Shown: piece by piece, positions 35,243 to 44,797 of the stretch | Position numbering within the stretch: position 1 is the stretch's first letter | How the letters are laid out: each line of letters opens with the position of its first letter | Assembly (NCBI GenBank): GCA_965651905.1 | Contig: CBFGUG010000008.1 | Coordinates: 62,001 to 126,000, forward strand | Length of the DNA stretch: 64,000 nucleotides | Direction: 5' to 3' | Origin: SZUA-265 sp965651905 | GTDB taxonomy: Bacteria; Myxococcota_A; Polyangia; Polyangiales; Polyangiaceae | The notes under the pieces: generated by a model | Databases searched by the model: none | Told to the model about the DNA's origin: nothing | What the model saw: the letters and a program-made list of their open reading frames with translations, nothing else | Program-made: the position numbers and the translations under genes

Positions 35243-37258
35243 CTACGGGCGCGGCCAGCGGTAGATGCCCTGCTCGAAGCGCCAGTAGAAGTGATCGCTG
35301 TCGAACGCCAGGTTGGTGGATGTGGGCGCAGGCAGTTCTATCGTATCGAAGCTGTCCGTGCGGACCGAATAACGCACGATGCTTCGTTCTGCGGTCCAGA
35401 ACAGCTCGGCAGTCGTTTGGTCCGCAAACATCGAGGTCAACGGCGTGGGCGGCGTGAGTTTCGTCACCTCACCCGTATTCGGATCGATCACACGCGGTTG
35501 ATCGCGGTCTTCGATCGGGTCACCCGCCACCATGTAGTAGAGCAGCCCATCGACGGCGACGAGCTTCCACACCCAGCCTCGTGGCTCCACCGCTTCTTCC
35601 GTGATGGTCGCGAAGTGCCCGTCGTGATCGAAGCGAACGATGCGGCGATCCCTCGCGCAATACGCGGCGACATCGTCCACCGCGGCGTACGCGTAGTTAC
35701 TGGAGCCGACGTCGTCGCGGCTTTCGGGGTGTTCGCGCAGTTCGCCCGTGCGCGTCGACAGCCAGCTCACGCGACTGCACATGCCGTCCACCAGGAGTAA
35801 CTCGTCGCCCCAAAACTCCACCAGTTGCGAGTGGGTGAAGCCTACGTCCGCAAGCACCTCGCGTGAGCCGTCGTCCAGGTCCGTTCGGTCGACGATGCCG
35901 TCGGTGATTTCGTACGCGTATGACTCGTCAACCAAAGGAAAGGTCGGCGAAAGGTACGAGCCCTCAGGCGTCAGATGAACGATGGGGCCAGTGCCATCTT
36001 TGGGGGCGTGGTGGAGCTTCTCACCCCGAGGTCCATAGTAGCCTGGCCACACGACTCGGTCTGAGTTGACCGCAAGCGTTTGGCCCACCCCCTCTTCGAC
36101 GTACAGCGCGTGGCGCTCGAGGTGCTGCATCAGCTCGCAGCGCGCGTCTCCGATTGGAGGAGCGTCGGTGCAAACACCATCACAGTACCCCGACTCACAG
36201 TGCGCGTCGACGCTGCAGGCAGCGTCCCGGGCCAGCGGCCTCACGCACGTTCCGTCGACACAGACGAGGTCGACGTCGCAGTACACATCAAACCCGCACT
36301 CAGCCCCCATGGGTTGAGCAGGCACGGGAGGGAAACACTCGGAGATCCCACCCGATCCGGGAGTGTAGTCGCAGACGGACACCATACCCGATGGCGCCTG
36401 ACACGGTAATGCGGAACACACTTGACCTGGTTCTGGATACGGCTGCGGAGCGATCATCTCGCAGCTCGCCGTCACCTGTTCGAAAACCTCCGTGTCCCGC
36501 GCTGCTGGACGGCAATCGGCGTAAAACTCAGGCACCAGTTCGACGCAGCGGCTTGCGGCGTCCGCATCGAAGTTTTCTGGTGTCTGTAACCAGCCGCTGC
36601 AAATCGGCTGCTGCAACAAGTACTCAGCCCGATTGGGCAAAGTGCACACCTCGAGCGACACTTCGTAACCCCGTGACGCGCAACAATCGACCTCGATTTC
36701 ACACACGGCGTTTTGCCAAGCGGCGCAAAACGCCACCAACGGCTCTGCCATGTTCGCCGCGTCCGGGTCGCTCGCAGTTGCCATCGCACCACCGTCTCGG
36801 GGCTGGTCGCCTTGCGAGTCTTCACGCACGGCGCCGTCCGCCTCATCATCGTTCGACGGATCGGTGTCAGCGTCATGATCGACGTCGCCGTCAGTCGCGG
36901 CTGAACCACGAACGCCAGCATCGCTGGACGCCGGGTCTCTGTCGCGTTCACTCGGCGCCGCACCGCCATCGCCTTGCACACTGCCGTATTCACTGCCGGC
37001 GTCCACTACAGCCTGAGGCAGGTGCCCCGCGTCGCGCCCGGACCCAACGTCACGCGTCGTCTCTACGTCGGCGCCGCTGTCGGCACCGCAACCGAGCGCC
37101 ACCCCACCGACGATCATCCCCAGCCACAGGAGTTCGCACGCCCCGAGACTCGTACTCGGCGATCGGCTCGTCCGAAACGGATTAGCGCCTGACCAGGCGT
37201 GTCGCAGTCGACCTTGTGGTCTGGGGATGACTTCACGCCCTCGGCGTCGATTCCGCAC
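35243..37258 (-). CDS. lipoprotein with Cys-rich modules and propeller-like C-terminus
   Basis: A 671-aa protein; lipobox VALGC. The only usable in-frame start is the GTG at 37258, which gives a long n-region before the hydrophobic core. An Asp/Ser/Gly linker runs to about 165. A Cys-rich part (about 170-360) includes CAAWQNAVCEIEVDCC and repeats such as CDVDLVCVDGTCV and CESGYCDGVC, resembling the short EGF-like or MYXO-CTERM-type disulfide repeats common in myxobacterial proteins. The C-terminal 300 residues consist of repeating four-strand units with LVDGMCSRVSWLSTRTGEL and VDGLLYYMVAGDP, suggesting a beta-propeller. It is probably a surface binding protein; the ligand is unknown. Confidence 0.65.
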   Translation of the reverse strand: MRNRRRGREVIPRPQGRLRHAWSGANPFRTSRSPSTSLGACELLWLGMIVGGVALGCGADSGADVETTRDVGSGRDAGHLPQAVVDAGSEYGSVQGDGGAAPSERDRDPASSDAGVRGSAATDGDVDHDADTDPSNDDEADGAVREDSQGDQPRDGGAMATASDPDAANMAEPLVAFCAAWQNAVCEIEVDCCASRGYEVSLEVCTLPNRAEYLLQQPICSGWLQTPENFDADAASRCVELVPEFYADCRPAARDTEVFEQVTASCEMIAPQPYPEPGQVCSALPCQAPSGMVSVCDYTPGSGGISECFPPVPAQPMGAECGFDVYCDVDLVCVDGTCVRPLARDAACSVDAHCESGYCDGVCTDAPPIGDARCELMQHLERHALYVEEGVGQTLAVNSDRVVWPGYYGPRGEKLHHAPKDGTGPIVHLTPEGSYLSPTFPLVDESYAYEITDGIVDRTDLDDGSREVLADVGFTHSQLVEFWGDELLLVDGMCSRVSWLSTRTGELREHPESRDDVGSSNYAYAAVDDVAAYCARDRRIVRFDHDGHFATITEEAVEPRGWVWKLVAVDGLLYYMVAGDPIEDRDQPRVIDPNTGEVTKLTPPTPLTSMFADQTTAELFWTAERSIVRYSVRTDSFDTIELPAPTSTNLAFDSDHFYWRFEQGIYRWPRP

Positions 37259-37309
37259 AGGTAGTCCTTTTCCGAGTCGATCTGGTTCGTGCTTGTGGGA
37301 CGTTGGTTC

Positions 37310-38728
37310 TCAATCGTCCGCGCTGAGCCCCAGACGCTTGAGCAGGCGTCGGAAGTTCGACGGATCCATGCCAGCGAGACGCGCGGCTTGCGACGCCTTA
37401 CCCTCCGTTTGCTGCAACAGCCGGCTGACATACTCCACCTCGAACGCCATTCGAGCTTCGGCTAGCGGCAGGTGCTGCGTAGGGCTCGGCTCCTCTGCGG
37501 AGCTGCGGTGCGAGTCTCGTAGCACGGCTCCGAGTAGGTCGGACGTAATCGTATCCGTGCGGGCCAACACAATCGCACGATCGATGGTGTTTTCGAGCTC
37601 CCGAACGTTGCCTGGCCAAGGGTGCCGACAAAAGTGTTCGAGCACACCGTCTTCTATGTACGGCACGAGCTTGTTCAGCTGCGCACTGCGTTTACCGAGC
37701 AGGTGGTGAACCAGCGCGGGGATGTCCTCTCTTCGATCGCGCAATGGCGGGAGCTGCACGCGCATCACGTCGAGGCGGTAGTAGAGGTCTTCTCGGAACG
37801 AGCCGCGTGCGACTTCCTCCGCGAGGTCGCGGTTGGTTGCCGCCACGATACGCACGTCGACGGGAATCGACTTGTTCGAGCCGACGGGGCGTACTTGTCG
37901 TTCTTGAAGCACCCGCAGTAGCCGCACTTGGGTGGCTTGGGTCAGCTCTCCGACCTCGTCGAGAAACAGCGTGCCACCTGACGCTTCTTCGAACAGGCCG
38001 CGTCGGCTGCCCACGGCGCTGGTGAACGCGCCGCGCGCGTGACCGAATAGCTCACTCTCCAGCAGATTTTCCGTCAGCGCTCCACAATTTACGGCGACGA
38101 ATGGTCGTCCGTTGCGACGGCTATGCCGATGAACGGCTCTTGCGACTAGCTCTTTGCCCGTGCCCGTTTCACCGCACACCAGCACCGTCGCGTCGGTCGG
38201 TGCAACGGCGGCGATTACGGAATGTACGCTGCGCAGCGCTTCCGAGTCACCAACCAGCCCGGGATCGCGCTCCAGATTACCCAGCTGCAGGCGTAAGTTG
38301 CGGTTCTGTTCGACCAAACGCCGATGTTCGATAGCGCGGGTCATGCTCGGTAGCAGCGTGTGTTCAGGGTCGATGGGTTTGACCAAATAGTCGTACGCCC
38401 CCGAACGCATGGCGCGAACTGCGTTCGAAACGTCGCTCGCCCCCGTGATCACGATGGGCACGATGTTCGGCCAGTTGCTGCGCAGCTGTGCGAGCAGTTC
38501 GTGGCCCGTGATCTTGGGCATATCGAGGTCAGTCAACAGCAGCGATACGTCGTCGCCGTGCTCCTCCAAGGCTTCGAGGGCGGCTTTTGCCGAGCCGAAC
38601 CCTCGGGCTTCGAAGCCAGCTCGACGAGTCGCCCGAACCAAGAGATCACGAGGGAACTCCTCGTCATCCACGACGAAGACAACCCTATCCGAAGGGGTAA
38701 CCTGGTTATCCCACGCCGATCCGTTCAA
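37310..38728 (-). CDS. sigma-54-dependent response regulator (NtrC family)
   Basis: The receiver (about 15-130, from TTG 38728) has VVDDEE, Asp67 in LLTDLDMP and Lys in YLVKPID. The AAA+ domain has Walker A GETGTGKE (about 186-193), Walker B GGTLFLDE and the sigma-54 contact loop GAFTSA (about 233-238), where the usual motif is GAFTGA. A Fis-type HTH ends the protein (KASQAARLAGMDPSNFRRLL). I prefer TTG 38728, which has GGAG six bases upstream; the frame runs back to 38869, but those codons occupy the divergent promoter gap. It likely activates sigma-54 promoters when phosphorylated, possibly by the adjacent divergent receiver-kinase. Confidence 0.88.
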   Translation of the reverse strand: MNGSAWDNQVTPSDRVVFVVDDEEFPRDLLVRATRRAGFEARGFGSAKAALEALEEHGDDVSLLLTDLDMPKITGHELLAQLRSNWPNIVPIVITGASDVSNAVRAMRSGAYDYLVKPIDPEHTLLPSMTRAIEHRRLVEQNRNLRLQLGNLERDPGLVGDSEALRSVHSVIAAVAPTDATVLVCGETGTGKELVARAVHRHSRRNGRPFVAVNCGALTENLLESELFGHARGAFTSAVGSRRGLFEEASGGTLFLDEVGELTQATQVRLLRVLQERQVRPVGSNKSIPVDVRIVAATNRDLAEEVARGSFREDLYYRLDVMRVQLPPLRDRREDIPALVHHLLGKRSAQLNKLVPYIEDGVLEHFCRHPWPGNVRELENTIDRAIVLARTDTITSDLLGAVLRDSHRSSAEEPSPTQHLPLAEARMAFEVEYVSRLLQQTEGKASQAARLAGMDPSNFRRLLKRLGLSADD

Positions 38729-38889
38729 ACTAGTCTCCGCTGCAGTGCCCCCGCGTATCCCTGAGCATGCTCTGCTCTGCGGGCGATGGGCGGAAAAAGC
38801 GCTAGTGACTGAACAATTTTTCGCCAAACTGGAACGACGAGCACTCTTCGGGTGACGATGAGCCACCACGCTCGTCTAGTATTCGACCG

Positions 38890-40068
38890 ATGAACGCGCT
38901 CGAGGGAGGGACGGGGCTAGCCGTCGAGTCACCTGAGTCTACTGCCATGCCCGAGGTGCTGATCGTAGACGATACCCCCGCCAACTTGCAGCTACTGGCA
39001 ACTCTGCTCGAACAGAACGGATACAAGGCAAGACCCGTGACGAACGGGTCGATGGCGCTGCGTGCTGCAGGTTCTCGTCCACCCGATCTCGTATTGCTGG
39101 ACATCAACATGCCAGAGATGGACGGGTATGAGGTCTGTCGCCGTCTGAAACAGGACGATGAATTGCGCGACGTACCCGTGCTGTTCATTTCAGCACTGTC
39201 CGAAGCCGTGGATAAAGTGGCGGCGTTTCGCGCGGGCGGGGTGGATTTCGTGACCAAACCGTTCGACGTCGATGAAGTGCTGGCGCGCGTGCAAACTCAC
39301 GTGCGATTGCGGCGAGCGCAAGTGGAGCTTCATCAAAAGAACCAAGACTTGGTGGAGAGCTACCGACGGCTCTCGGAACTCGAGCGCTTGCGAGACGCGT
39401 TGGCCCACATGATTGCGCACGACATGCGTTCTCCGCTGACGGGAATCATGGGGACGCTGCAGTTCCTACGCAGCGATCTAGGCGATGCCATTCCGAGTGA
39501 TAGCCTGTTGGACTTGGAGTACGGCCTGCAAAGCGTTCGGCGGCTGGTTCACATGTTGAACGACATGCTCGACGTTTCTCGCCTCGAGTCTGGGCAGATG
39601 CCCGTCAAACTTCGGCAGCACAGTCTGCGCGAGATTTGTCAGGAGGCCGTGAACTCTCTGGCGGGACACAGTCGAGGGCGCGTCGTGGATCTGTCGGGTG
39701 TAGACGCGTCACTCGTGCTCGTGTGCGATGATGGCTTGCTCGTGCGGGTACTGGGGAACCTGCTCCACAACGCCCTCAAGTTCTCGCCTAGTAGTGAAGC
39801 AGTTCGAGTTTCCGTCACGAGAGCTACACAGCTCCGCGTGCTCGTCGAAGATCGTGGTCCAGGAATTCCTCAGGAAATGCGAGGCAGCATCTTCGACAAG
39901 TTCGTACAAGCCGAGCTCCGCCAGAGCGGTCGAGAAACCCCCGCGAGTGGCCTGGGTCTCGCGTTCTGCAAGTTGGCGATTGAGGCCCATGGCGGAACGA
40001 TAGGGGTCGAGAGCACGGAAGGGCTCGGCTCGACGTTTTGGTTCGAGATCCCCAAAACCCCCTCATGA
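38890..40068 (+). CDS. receiver-histidine kinase (soluble, receiver first)
   Basis: A 392-aa protein with an N-terminal receiver (acidic pair VDD, Asp71 in VLLDINMP, Lys123), a coiled-coil linker (about 140-170), a HisKA helix with His177 in MIAHDMRSPL and an HATPase domain with NLLHNALKF, EDRGPGIP and SGLGLAF. There is no membrane segment, so it is cytoplasmic and takes its input from the N-terminal receiver, as in phosphorelay intermediates. It is divergent from the sigma-54 activator gene and convergent with a lone receiver, so it could feed either. A weak bulged hairpin (40073-40093) lies between it and the next gene. Confidence 0.88.
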   Translation: MNALEGGTGLAVESPESTAMPEVLIVDDTPANLQLLATLLEQNGYKARPVTNGSMALRAAGSRPPDLVLLDINMPEMDGYEVCRRLKQDDELRDVPVLFISALSEAVDKVAAFRAGGVDFVTKPFDVDEVLARVQTHVRLRRAQVELHQKNQDLVESYRRLSELERLRDALAHMIAHDMRSPLTGIMGTLQFLRSDLGDAIPSDSLLDLEYGLQSVRRLVHMLNDMLDVSRLESGQMPVKLRQHSLREICQEAVNSLAGHSRGRVVDLSGVDASLVLVCDDGLLVRVLGNLLHNALKFSPSSEAVRVSVTRATQLRVLVEDRGPGIPQEMRGSIFDKFVQAELRQSGRETPASGLGLAFCKLAIEAHGGTIGVESTEGLGSTFWFEIPKTPS

Positions 40069-40111
40069 CTCGTTCGGCGGTGGAATCGCCGAGTAAAAGC
40101 ACTCCGCCGGC

Positions 40112-40558
40112 TCAGTCGTCGTTGGACGATTCCCCGAGGGGGCTTGGCGCTCTCGGGCGAGCGATCGCGTCAACCAGCGGGCGAACCGTGAGATACTCGT
40201 GGATCGTGTTGCTTAGCTCATGACGCAACGAGGCGTGGTCGAGCTCCTTGTGCAATACGCGATGTACTGCCGCGCGATTGATTGCTTTGATTAACATGTC
40301 GGCGGTTGGATGTTGGCTCACCAAGATGCGAATCACACCTGGGTGTCGCCTGCGCACGATCTCCAGTAGACTGCAGCCGTCCAGCCCGGGCAACATGGCG
40401 TCCGCCAAGACTACGTCGACGCGAGAGTCTTGGATCAAACTGAGCGCGTGTAACGCGTCGCTGGCGACCAGTGCGTGCACTTGCAACTGCTGAAACACGC
40501 TGCGCAGCGTGTGCTGCGCGCGGACGTCACCATCGACAATCATCGCCGTGGGTTTCAT
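40112..40558 (-). CDS. single-domain response regulator
   Basis: A 148-aa protein consisting of one receiver domain: acidic residues Asp9 and Asp11 (VDGD), phospho-acceptor Asp53 in VLADAMLPG, Ser81 and Lys104 (LHKELD). All key residues are present, although the acidic pair is spaced by Gly. A disordered Pro/Ser tail of about 25 residues ends it. There is no output domain, so it acts by protein contact or as a phosphate shuttle for the nearby kinase and activator. It is convergent with the kinase gene. Confidence 0.85.
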   Translation of the reverse strand: MKPTAMIVDGDVRAQHTLRSVFQQLQVHALVASDALHALSLIQDSRVDVVLADAMLPGLDGCSLLEIVRRRHPGVIRILVSQHPTADMLIKAINRAAVHRVLHKELDHASLRHELSNTIHEYLTVRPLVDAIARPRAPSPLGESSNDD

Positions 40559-41377
40559 CGCCCGACTCGCAGGATATCCCCGACGCTCTCCTCGGAATGT
40601 GCGGCGGGGCGAGTGTCATCGGCGCCCTGCTCGCGCCCCTTCCATCGAAATAAGTACAGCATCATGACGATCACCCCCCGTGATCGCCATGATGCTGCGG
40701 GGCCTTCGAGAGCAGAACTCCACCGCGGCGACGACGATTGGTGCCCCCCTGCGGATCATCGACACTTGCCCCTCTCGCCGAAATCCGCACACCTCCTGTC
40801 CGACGCCCCCCCGCGCACGCAACGAAGTAGCCTACCCCCGTGCCTTCAGCTGCTTCGTCTACCAACATTTAGCGTCGCCTCGCAGACCATATTTCGAGTC
40901 CGCACCTCTCGCCAATCGATAGAGCAAGCATCGTGCCGAAGTCTTCGGGTGCGAGATCGCTTGCATAAGACACGTGGTATTACGTGCTTACCTCGCAGGC
41001 TGAAGTGTGATGTTAATCAATGGCAAGTACAGTGGCCGGTCATGACGACCAGCCTGGGGTCGAATCGACTCCTTACGTTGGGGTCCATTGTGCGCTCGAG
41101 AGCAGATGGGCCCTGATGTGGGTATCAGCGCGCCGCGCTCGTGCCTTCACTCGCTGAGCCGTTGACGCCATTGTTACCCACGGCAGGGCTGGTGTCGGAT
41201 GAATGCTCTTCGGAGACCCGCATCGCGGTTGCGTGCCCGGTTCGGCAGGAACCCGCTCGCCGAGATCTGCGAGCGTCGTCACGCAACGAACGAGACCGAT
41301 GCGCAGCTCCACCTGCTGAGCGTTGTTGGTCTCATCCGTTGCCGCGACGAGGGAGCCCAGTCGGGCGCGCTACGTGA
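40559..41377. other. 820-bp stretch without a clear gene
   Basis: No frame here shows a family motif or good codon use. It holds several inverted repeats: 40657-40697 (listed separately), 40966-40990 (9 bp with a bulge), 41254-41275 (6 bp) and 41283-41342 (13 of 15 bp arms). The last shares the words CTGAGC and TTGGTCTCAT with the palindromic element at 13.0-13.3 kb. A short frame at 41199-41402 reads vaguely like a winged-helix fragment (LAEICERRHATNETDAQLH) and may be a relic. Confidence 0.4.
40657..40697. repeat. 18-bp near-perfect inverted repeat
   Basis: CAGCATCATGACGATCAC and GTGATCGCCATGATGCTG pair over 17 of 18 positions around CCCCC. It lies 100 bp upstream of the lone receiver gene (minus strand). 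No T-tract follows on either side. It could be a cruciform, a protein-binding site or an RNA hairpin in the receiver leader. Confidence 0.6.
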
Positions 41378-42472
41378 TCAGAATCGTGCGCGGATCCATT
41401 GATGAACTTTGCGATAACCTTCGCGATAGGACAGATGCGTGGTCAATGAGTGGCCCGCTTGTTCGATTGACTGCAGAGTGAGATCCGGGCTTGCGGGGTA
41501 GCTGCTCACCTCGCCGGCAAGGGGCGCGAAGCCCATCAGAAAGTCTTGCTGTCCCACTTGTACGAGAACGGGTACGTCGACGGCAGTCGAGTGGGTTTGT
41601 GTTGGATCGACGAACTGCGCGTTCAACAGATCGAGAAACTGTCCCCGCGCGATCGGCGAGTTGAGCTCCGTGTTGTCGAACTCGATGACGTTGGGATCTG
41701 TAGCTGGCGAAAAGTAGAAAAGGTCAGTCCGAATCGGCGGCGGCACGAACACGTAAGGGGTCGCGAGTAACGGCTCGAACGCCGCTGGATCAATCGGTGG
41801 GGCCGAGCCATGAACCCAGCCCGTGACGACCAACCCGTCCGCCACGCCGTAGTCGGCTTGGGTTCGAATCGCCGTGAGTGCACCGTTCGAGTGTCCCACG
41901 AGTACGATATCGCGGAAACGTGCGTGGGTCGGGTTACTCGGATGCCGCAGAGCGGACAGCACCTGCTGTAAACCGAATGTAGACTCCGCGAGGTTCAGAA
42001 AGTCGCCATCAGGCTGGCTGCTGGCGCCCGTCCCAAGTTGATCAATCGCCAACACCGCGTAGCCTTTTCGCGCCATGAACTGAGCATACGAGTAGCGTTC
42101 CCCACCGATCTTGGGCACGTCCCAGTAGCGGCCGTCGTAACTTGCGCCGTGTACGAGCACCTGCAGTGTGCGTCGTGGGAGCGGGCGCTGGTAATACAGC
42201 TCGCCCGCGATCATGTACTCTTGGTCGTCGGACAGCCTCACTGAAAACTCGACAGAGCGTTTCACCACACGCTGCCGACCCGGCGCGTGGTGCGCGCCGA
42301 GCGCCTGCGCGTTTTGCTCTACGCCCTCGCTGGTGCTCGGGTTTTCGCCATCCTCGCTCGGCGCGCCGCAGGCGAGCGCCCCCAGCGCAATCACGGCGAC
42401 GGCGAGCTTCCGCCGAATCCCACTATTCTCGCGTCGCGAGTGACGCGGACCCTTTGCTCGATCCCATGACAT
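41378..42472 (-). CDS. lipoprotein alpha/beta-hydrolase
   Basis: A 364-aa protein; signal with lipobox LGALAC. The alpha/beta-hydrolase core starts after a short linker. Oxyanion LVHGASYDGRYW, cap-preceding AIDQLGTGAS, nucleophile elbow VGHSNGAL, a candidate acid Asp in VGQQDFLMG and His in QAGHSLTTH complete a Ser-Asp-His triad. Members of this fold include esterases, lipases and epoxide hydrolases; the substrate here is not evident. A 12-bp palindrome GAACTCGAGTTC at 42514-42525 lies 42 bp upstream of the start and could be an operator. Confidence 0.8.
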   Translation of the reverse strand: MSWDRAKGPRHSRRENSGIRRKLAVAVIALGALACGAPSEDGENPSTSEGVEQNAQALGAHHAPGRQRVVKRSVEFSVRLSDDQEYMIAGELYYQRPLPRRTLQVLVHGASYDGRYWDVPKIGGERYSYAQFMARKGYAVLAIDQLGTGASSQPDGDFLNLAESTFGLQQVLSALRHPSNPTHARFRDIVLVGHSNGALTAIRTQADYGVADGLVVTGWVHGSAPPIDPAAFEPLLATPYVFVPPPIRTDLFYFSPATDPNVIEFDNTELNSPIARGQFLDLLNAQFVDPTQTHSTAVDVPVLVQVGQQDFLMGFAPLAGEVSSYPASPDLTLQSIEQAGHSLTTHLSYREGYRKVHQWIRARF

Positions 42473-42736
42473 CGTTCGTTCGTACCCCTTTCAGACCCCC
42501 AAACCGTCCCACCGAACTCGAGTTCAGGCCCACGAGCGTAGTTGAAGACGCGCTGCGGCGAAAGCAGTGCGTCCGTGCGAGAACCGAGTCGCATCGCGGT
42601 CGATCCGCATTGGTACGCATGTGCAGGTCGACGTTCTTGCTGTCGTGCGCGATGTGAGTGCCTGCATCAAATTGGTTCGCCCGCTGGTGTGCGAGCGTCA
42701 GTGAGATTAGGCTTGCGAGCAGGAGCGGGGACGAGG

Positions 42737-43231
42737 ATGTACGGCTGCAGCACAGACGTCCAACGCGGGCTAGCGGTTTGGTGTTTCGGATCGGAAAAAG
42801 TTAGCCAGCAAGCGTGGGATCAACATTGCAAAGATGTCCGTGCGTTGTGTGACTGGACACACCTGACCTCGCGTCCATGCGTTCTGATCTACGTGCTGGG
42901 GGGGATGTTCGTACCTAACGCACAACAGCGTCAGCAGATTGCGCAGTTGAGCAGTCATCCCGACTATCGACCGAATCTCGCCGTCGTAAGTGGAAACCCA
43001 CTCATTCGCGGCGTCATCCAGGTGTTTACCTGGCTGCAGCAGTCGCAACCGTACCGCATTGCGCCGTTCGATGACGTCGGGAGCGCCCTACGCTGGCTGG
43101 AGGCCGATCGCGGTCAGCCTCTGCCCGAATTACTTCATCTGTTGAATGCCGCTCAGTTACAGGCGGGTGTTCCCGTCGACGTCGACAGCAGACCGCCACC
43201 CGCGCCGAGTGCGTCAGCCGATCGACGCTAG
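42737..43231 (+). CDS. small soluble protein, STAS/SpoIIAA-like
   Basis: ATG at 42737 with AGGAG and a G-rich spacer upstream; the preceding in-frame region is Arg/Cys-rich and not convincing. The 164-aa protein alternates strands and helices with VLIYVLGGMFVPNAQQRQQI and PNLAVVSGNPLIRGVIQVF, the layout seen in SpoIIAA/STAS-like proteins that are common in myxobacteria. A Pro-rich tail follows. It is divergent from the lipoprotein hydrolase gene. The assignment rests on fold impression only. Confidence 0.55.
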   Translation: MYGCSTDVQRGLAVWCFGSEKVSQQAWDQHCKDVRALCDWTHLTSRPCVLIYVLGGMFVPNAQQRQQIAQLSSHPDYRPNLAVVSGNPLIRGVIQVFTWLQQSQPYRIAPFDDVGSALRWLEADRGQPLPELLHLLNAAQLQAGVPVDVDSRPPPAPSASADRR

Positions 43232-43459
43232 CCCTCGAAATTCAGTTCGGACGAGCCTCGGGACTCGGGACTGGGAATCCTTGACGACGTGTTGCCCGCG
43301 ACGGGCCGGCGGACACCGAGCCGGGCTGACGTTAGTGGGTGTCGAATGACGCAGATGGGTCAGTAGCGCCGTACCGTCCGTGCTCCAAGCTCACAGCAAA
43401 GTCGGAATCGGTCGGGGTCTTCGATTTTTTGCCGTTCTGGACTATGTTCATTCGCTCCA

Positions 43460-44635
43460 ATGAGCGTGACAAAAAGATCCCTTTCGCGAGTTTCGACTCA
43501 ATCGGCGCTGGTGCTCTCGCTGGGTAACTCCCCCCTGGAGCGTTGCTTGCTCGGGCTGACCTTGCTACTCGGTGGCTGCGGTGAGTCCGAGTCGACCGGC
43601 GATTCCGTCGATGCTACGACCAGCAGCTCTGCGTCGAACACGTCGGCCGCGACTGGAACCAGCAGCGATACTGTTCCATCTGGGTCGAACACCTCCTCTG
43701 CGTCGGCAGGTGACACTGCCGGCAGCGCTGCGATGACATCTTCGGGGAGTGGCAGCGGGGAGGGTGGGCAAGCAGGGGCGGCTACGACGACCGGATCGAA
43801 CTCCGCTCAGCCGTCTGGTTCGGACGATGCGTCTGCGAGCGACGGGGCAGGTGGTGGCGCTAGTTCGACACCTCCACGCCAGACCACTGAGGCGAACGGA
43901 GCAGGCGGGTCTGGGGGTAACGGAGGCGATCTGGGGGCCGGCGGCGCGATGGGGACTGAAGGGGGTGGCGGCGCAGGTGGAGCGGACTCGGCCGCAGGTG
44001 AAAACAGCGCTGCAGGTGGTGCAGGCGGCGTTTCGGCGGGTGGCGCAGGCTCAGCAGATGACGGTGCTGGTGGCACTGCTGGCGAGCCGGAAGACGCGAC
44101 GCTATTCGCGGCGGGGTTTCACGAGCTGTTCCTGCACGACGAATGTACTGCAGACTACCCTCCGCAGCCCGACACGTGTTTGCACGAGCAGTTGCACGAA
44201 GTGGGTTTCTCCTTCGGGGGCGAACCCGGAACGATCTACGACGTGACGTTGCGCGTGCGTGGTTTGTTCGAACCCACAACGGTCAGCGGCGGCGAAACGC
44301 CCTACCCAGAGCACCCCTACTTCAAGGTGGGCGGTGTCATAACTGCAGTGGACTACTCCCAATGGCATATCGAAGTGGCTGAGCCCGCCCAGACCTATTG
44401 GCTCAATCACTACCCCCAGACGTCGCACACGATCTACCAAGAAGACTTCGAGGTCACGATCCCAGTTGCTGGGGGGGCAGACGTCGTCGTGCGAGTCGTC
44501 GACGGTAACGACCGTCAGATCGACAACGCTGAAGAAGGATTGGCGGACCGTCGCCAGCAGATCGAAGGCGTTACGTCCGAGGTACTCGACGGTCAGGTGT
44601 TGAGGCTCGACGTCGTCGACGTCGTCGCTCAGTAG
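43460..44635 (+). CDS. lipoprotein with Gly/Ser-rich linker and C-terminal beta domain
   Basis: A 391-aa protein; a long n-region then lipobox LLGGC. A Ser/Thr then Gly/Ala/Ser linker covers about 45-210. The C-terminal domain (about 215-391) is beta-rich, starting with FHELFLHDEC, and has two Cys pairs near its start (HDEC, DTCLHE). A fragment such as YDVTLRVRGLFEPTTVSGGE and a conserved-looking YFKVGG suggests a jelly-roll, similar to carbohydrate-binding modules, but no ligand residues can be assigned. It is a single gene. Confidence 0.6.
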   Translation: MSVTKRSLSRVSTQSALVLSLGNSPLERCLLGLTLLLGGCGESESTGDSVDATTSSSASNTSAATGTSSDTVPSGSNTSSASAGDTAGSAAMTSSGSGSGEGGQAGAATTTGSNSAQPSGSDDASASDGAGGGASSTPPRQTTEANGAGGSGGNGGDLGAGGAMGTEGGGGAGGADSAAGENSAAGGAGGVSAGGAGSADDGAGGTAGEPEDATLFAAGFHELFLHDECTADYPPQPDTCLHEQLHEVGFSFGGEPGTIYDVTLRVRGLFEPTTVSGGETPYPEHPYFKVGGVITAVDYSQWHIEVAEPAQTYWLNHYPQTSHTIYQEDFEVTIPVAGGADVVVRVVDGNDRQIDNAEEGLADRRQQIEGVTSEVLDGQVLRLDVVDVVAQ

Positions 44636-44797
44636 CAAGCACGGTGCCCCATCGAATGGCTGTGCCCAAACGGGCGACGGCGGTGTGCAACGTGTGTTAT
44701 CAGGCGTGCTCGGAGGCAGACACGAGCGAAAACGTCGCCCCTGTCCAGCAGGACACCTGGGCAGTGCAGCGGGTGCTGCTAGCCTGTTCTGTGGGCT

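Noticed and set aside
42514..42525. 12-bp perfect palindrome as a strong operator claim
   Set aside because: About fifteen 12-bp palindromes are expected by chance in 64 kb, so it is mentioned only in the gene entry.
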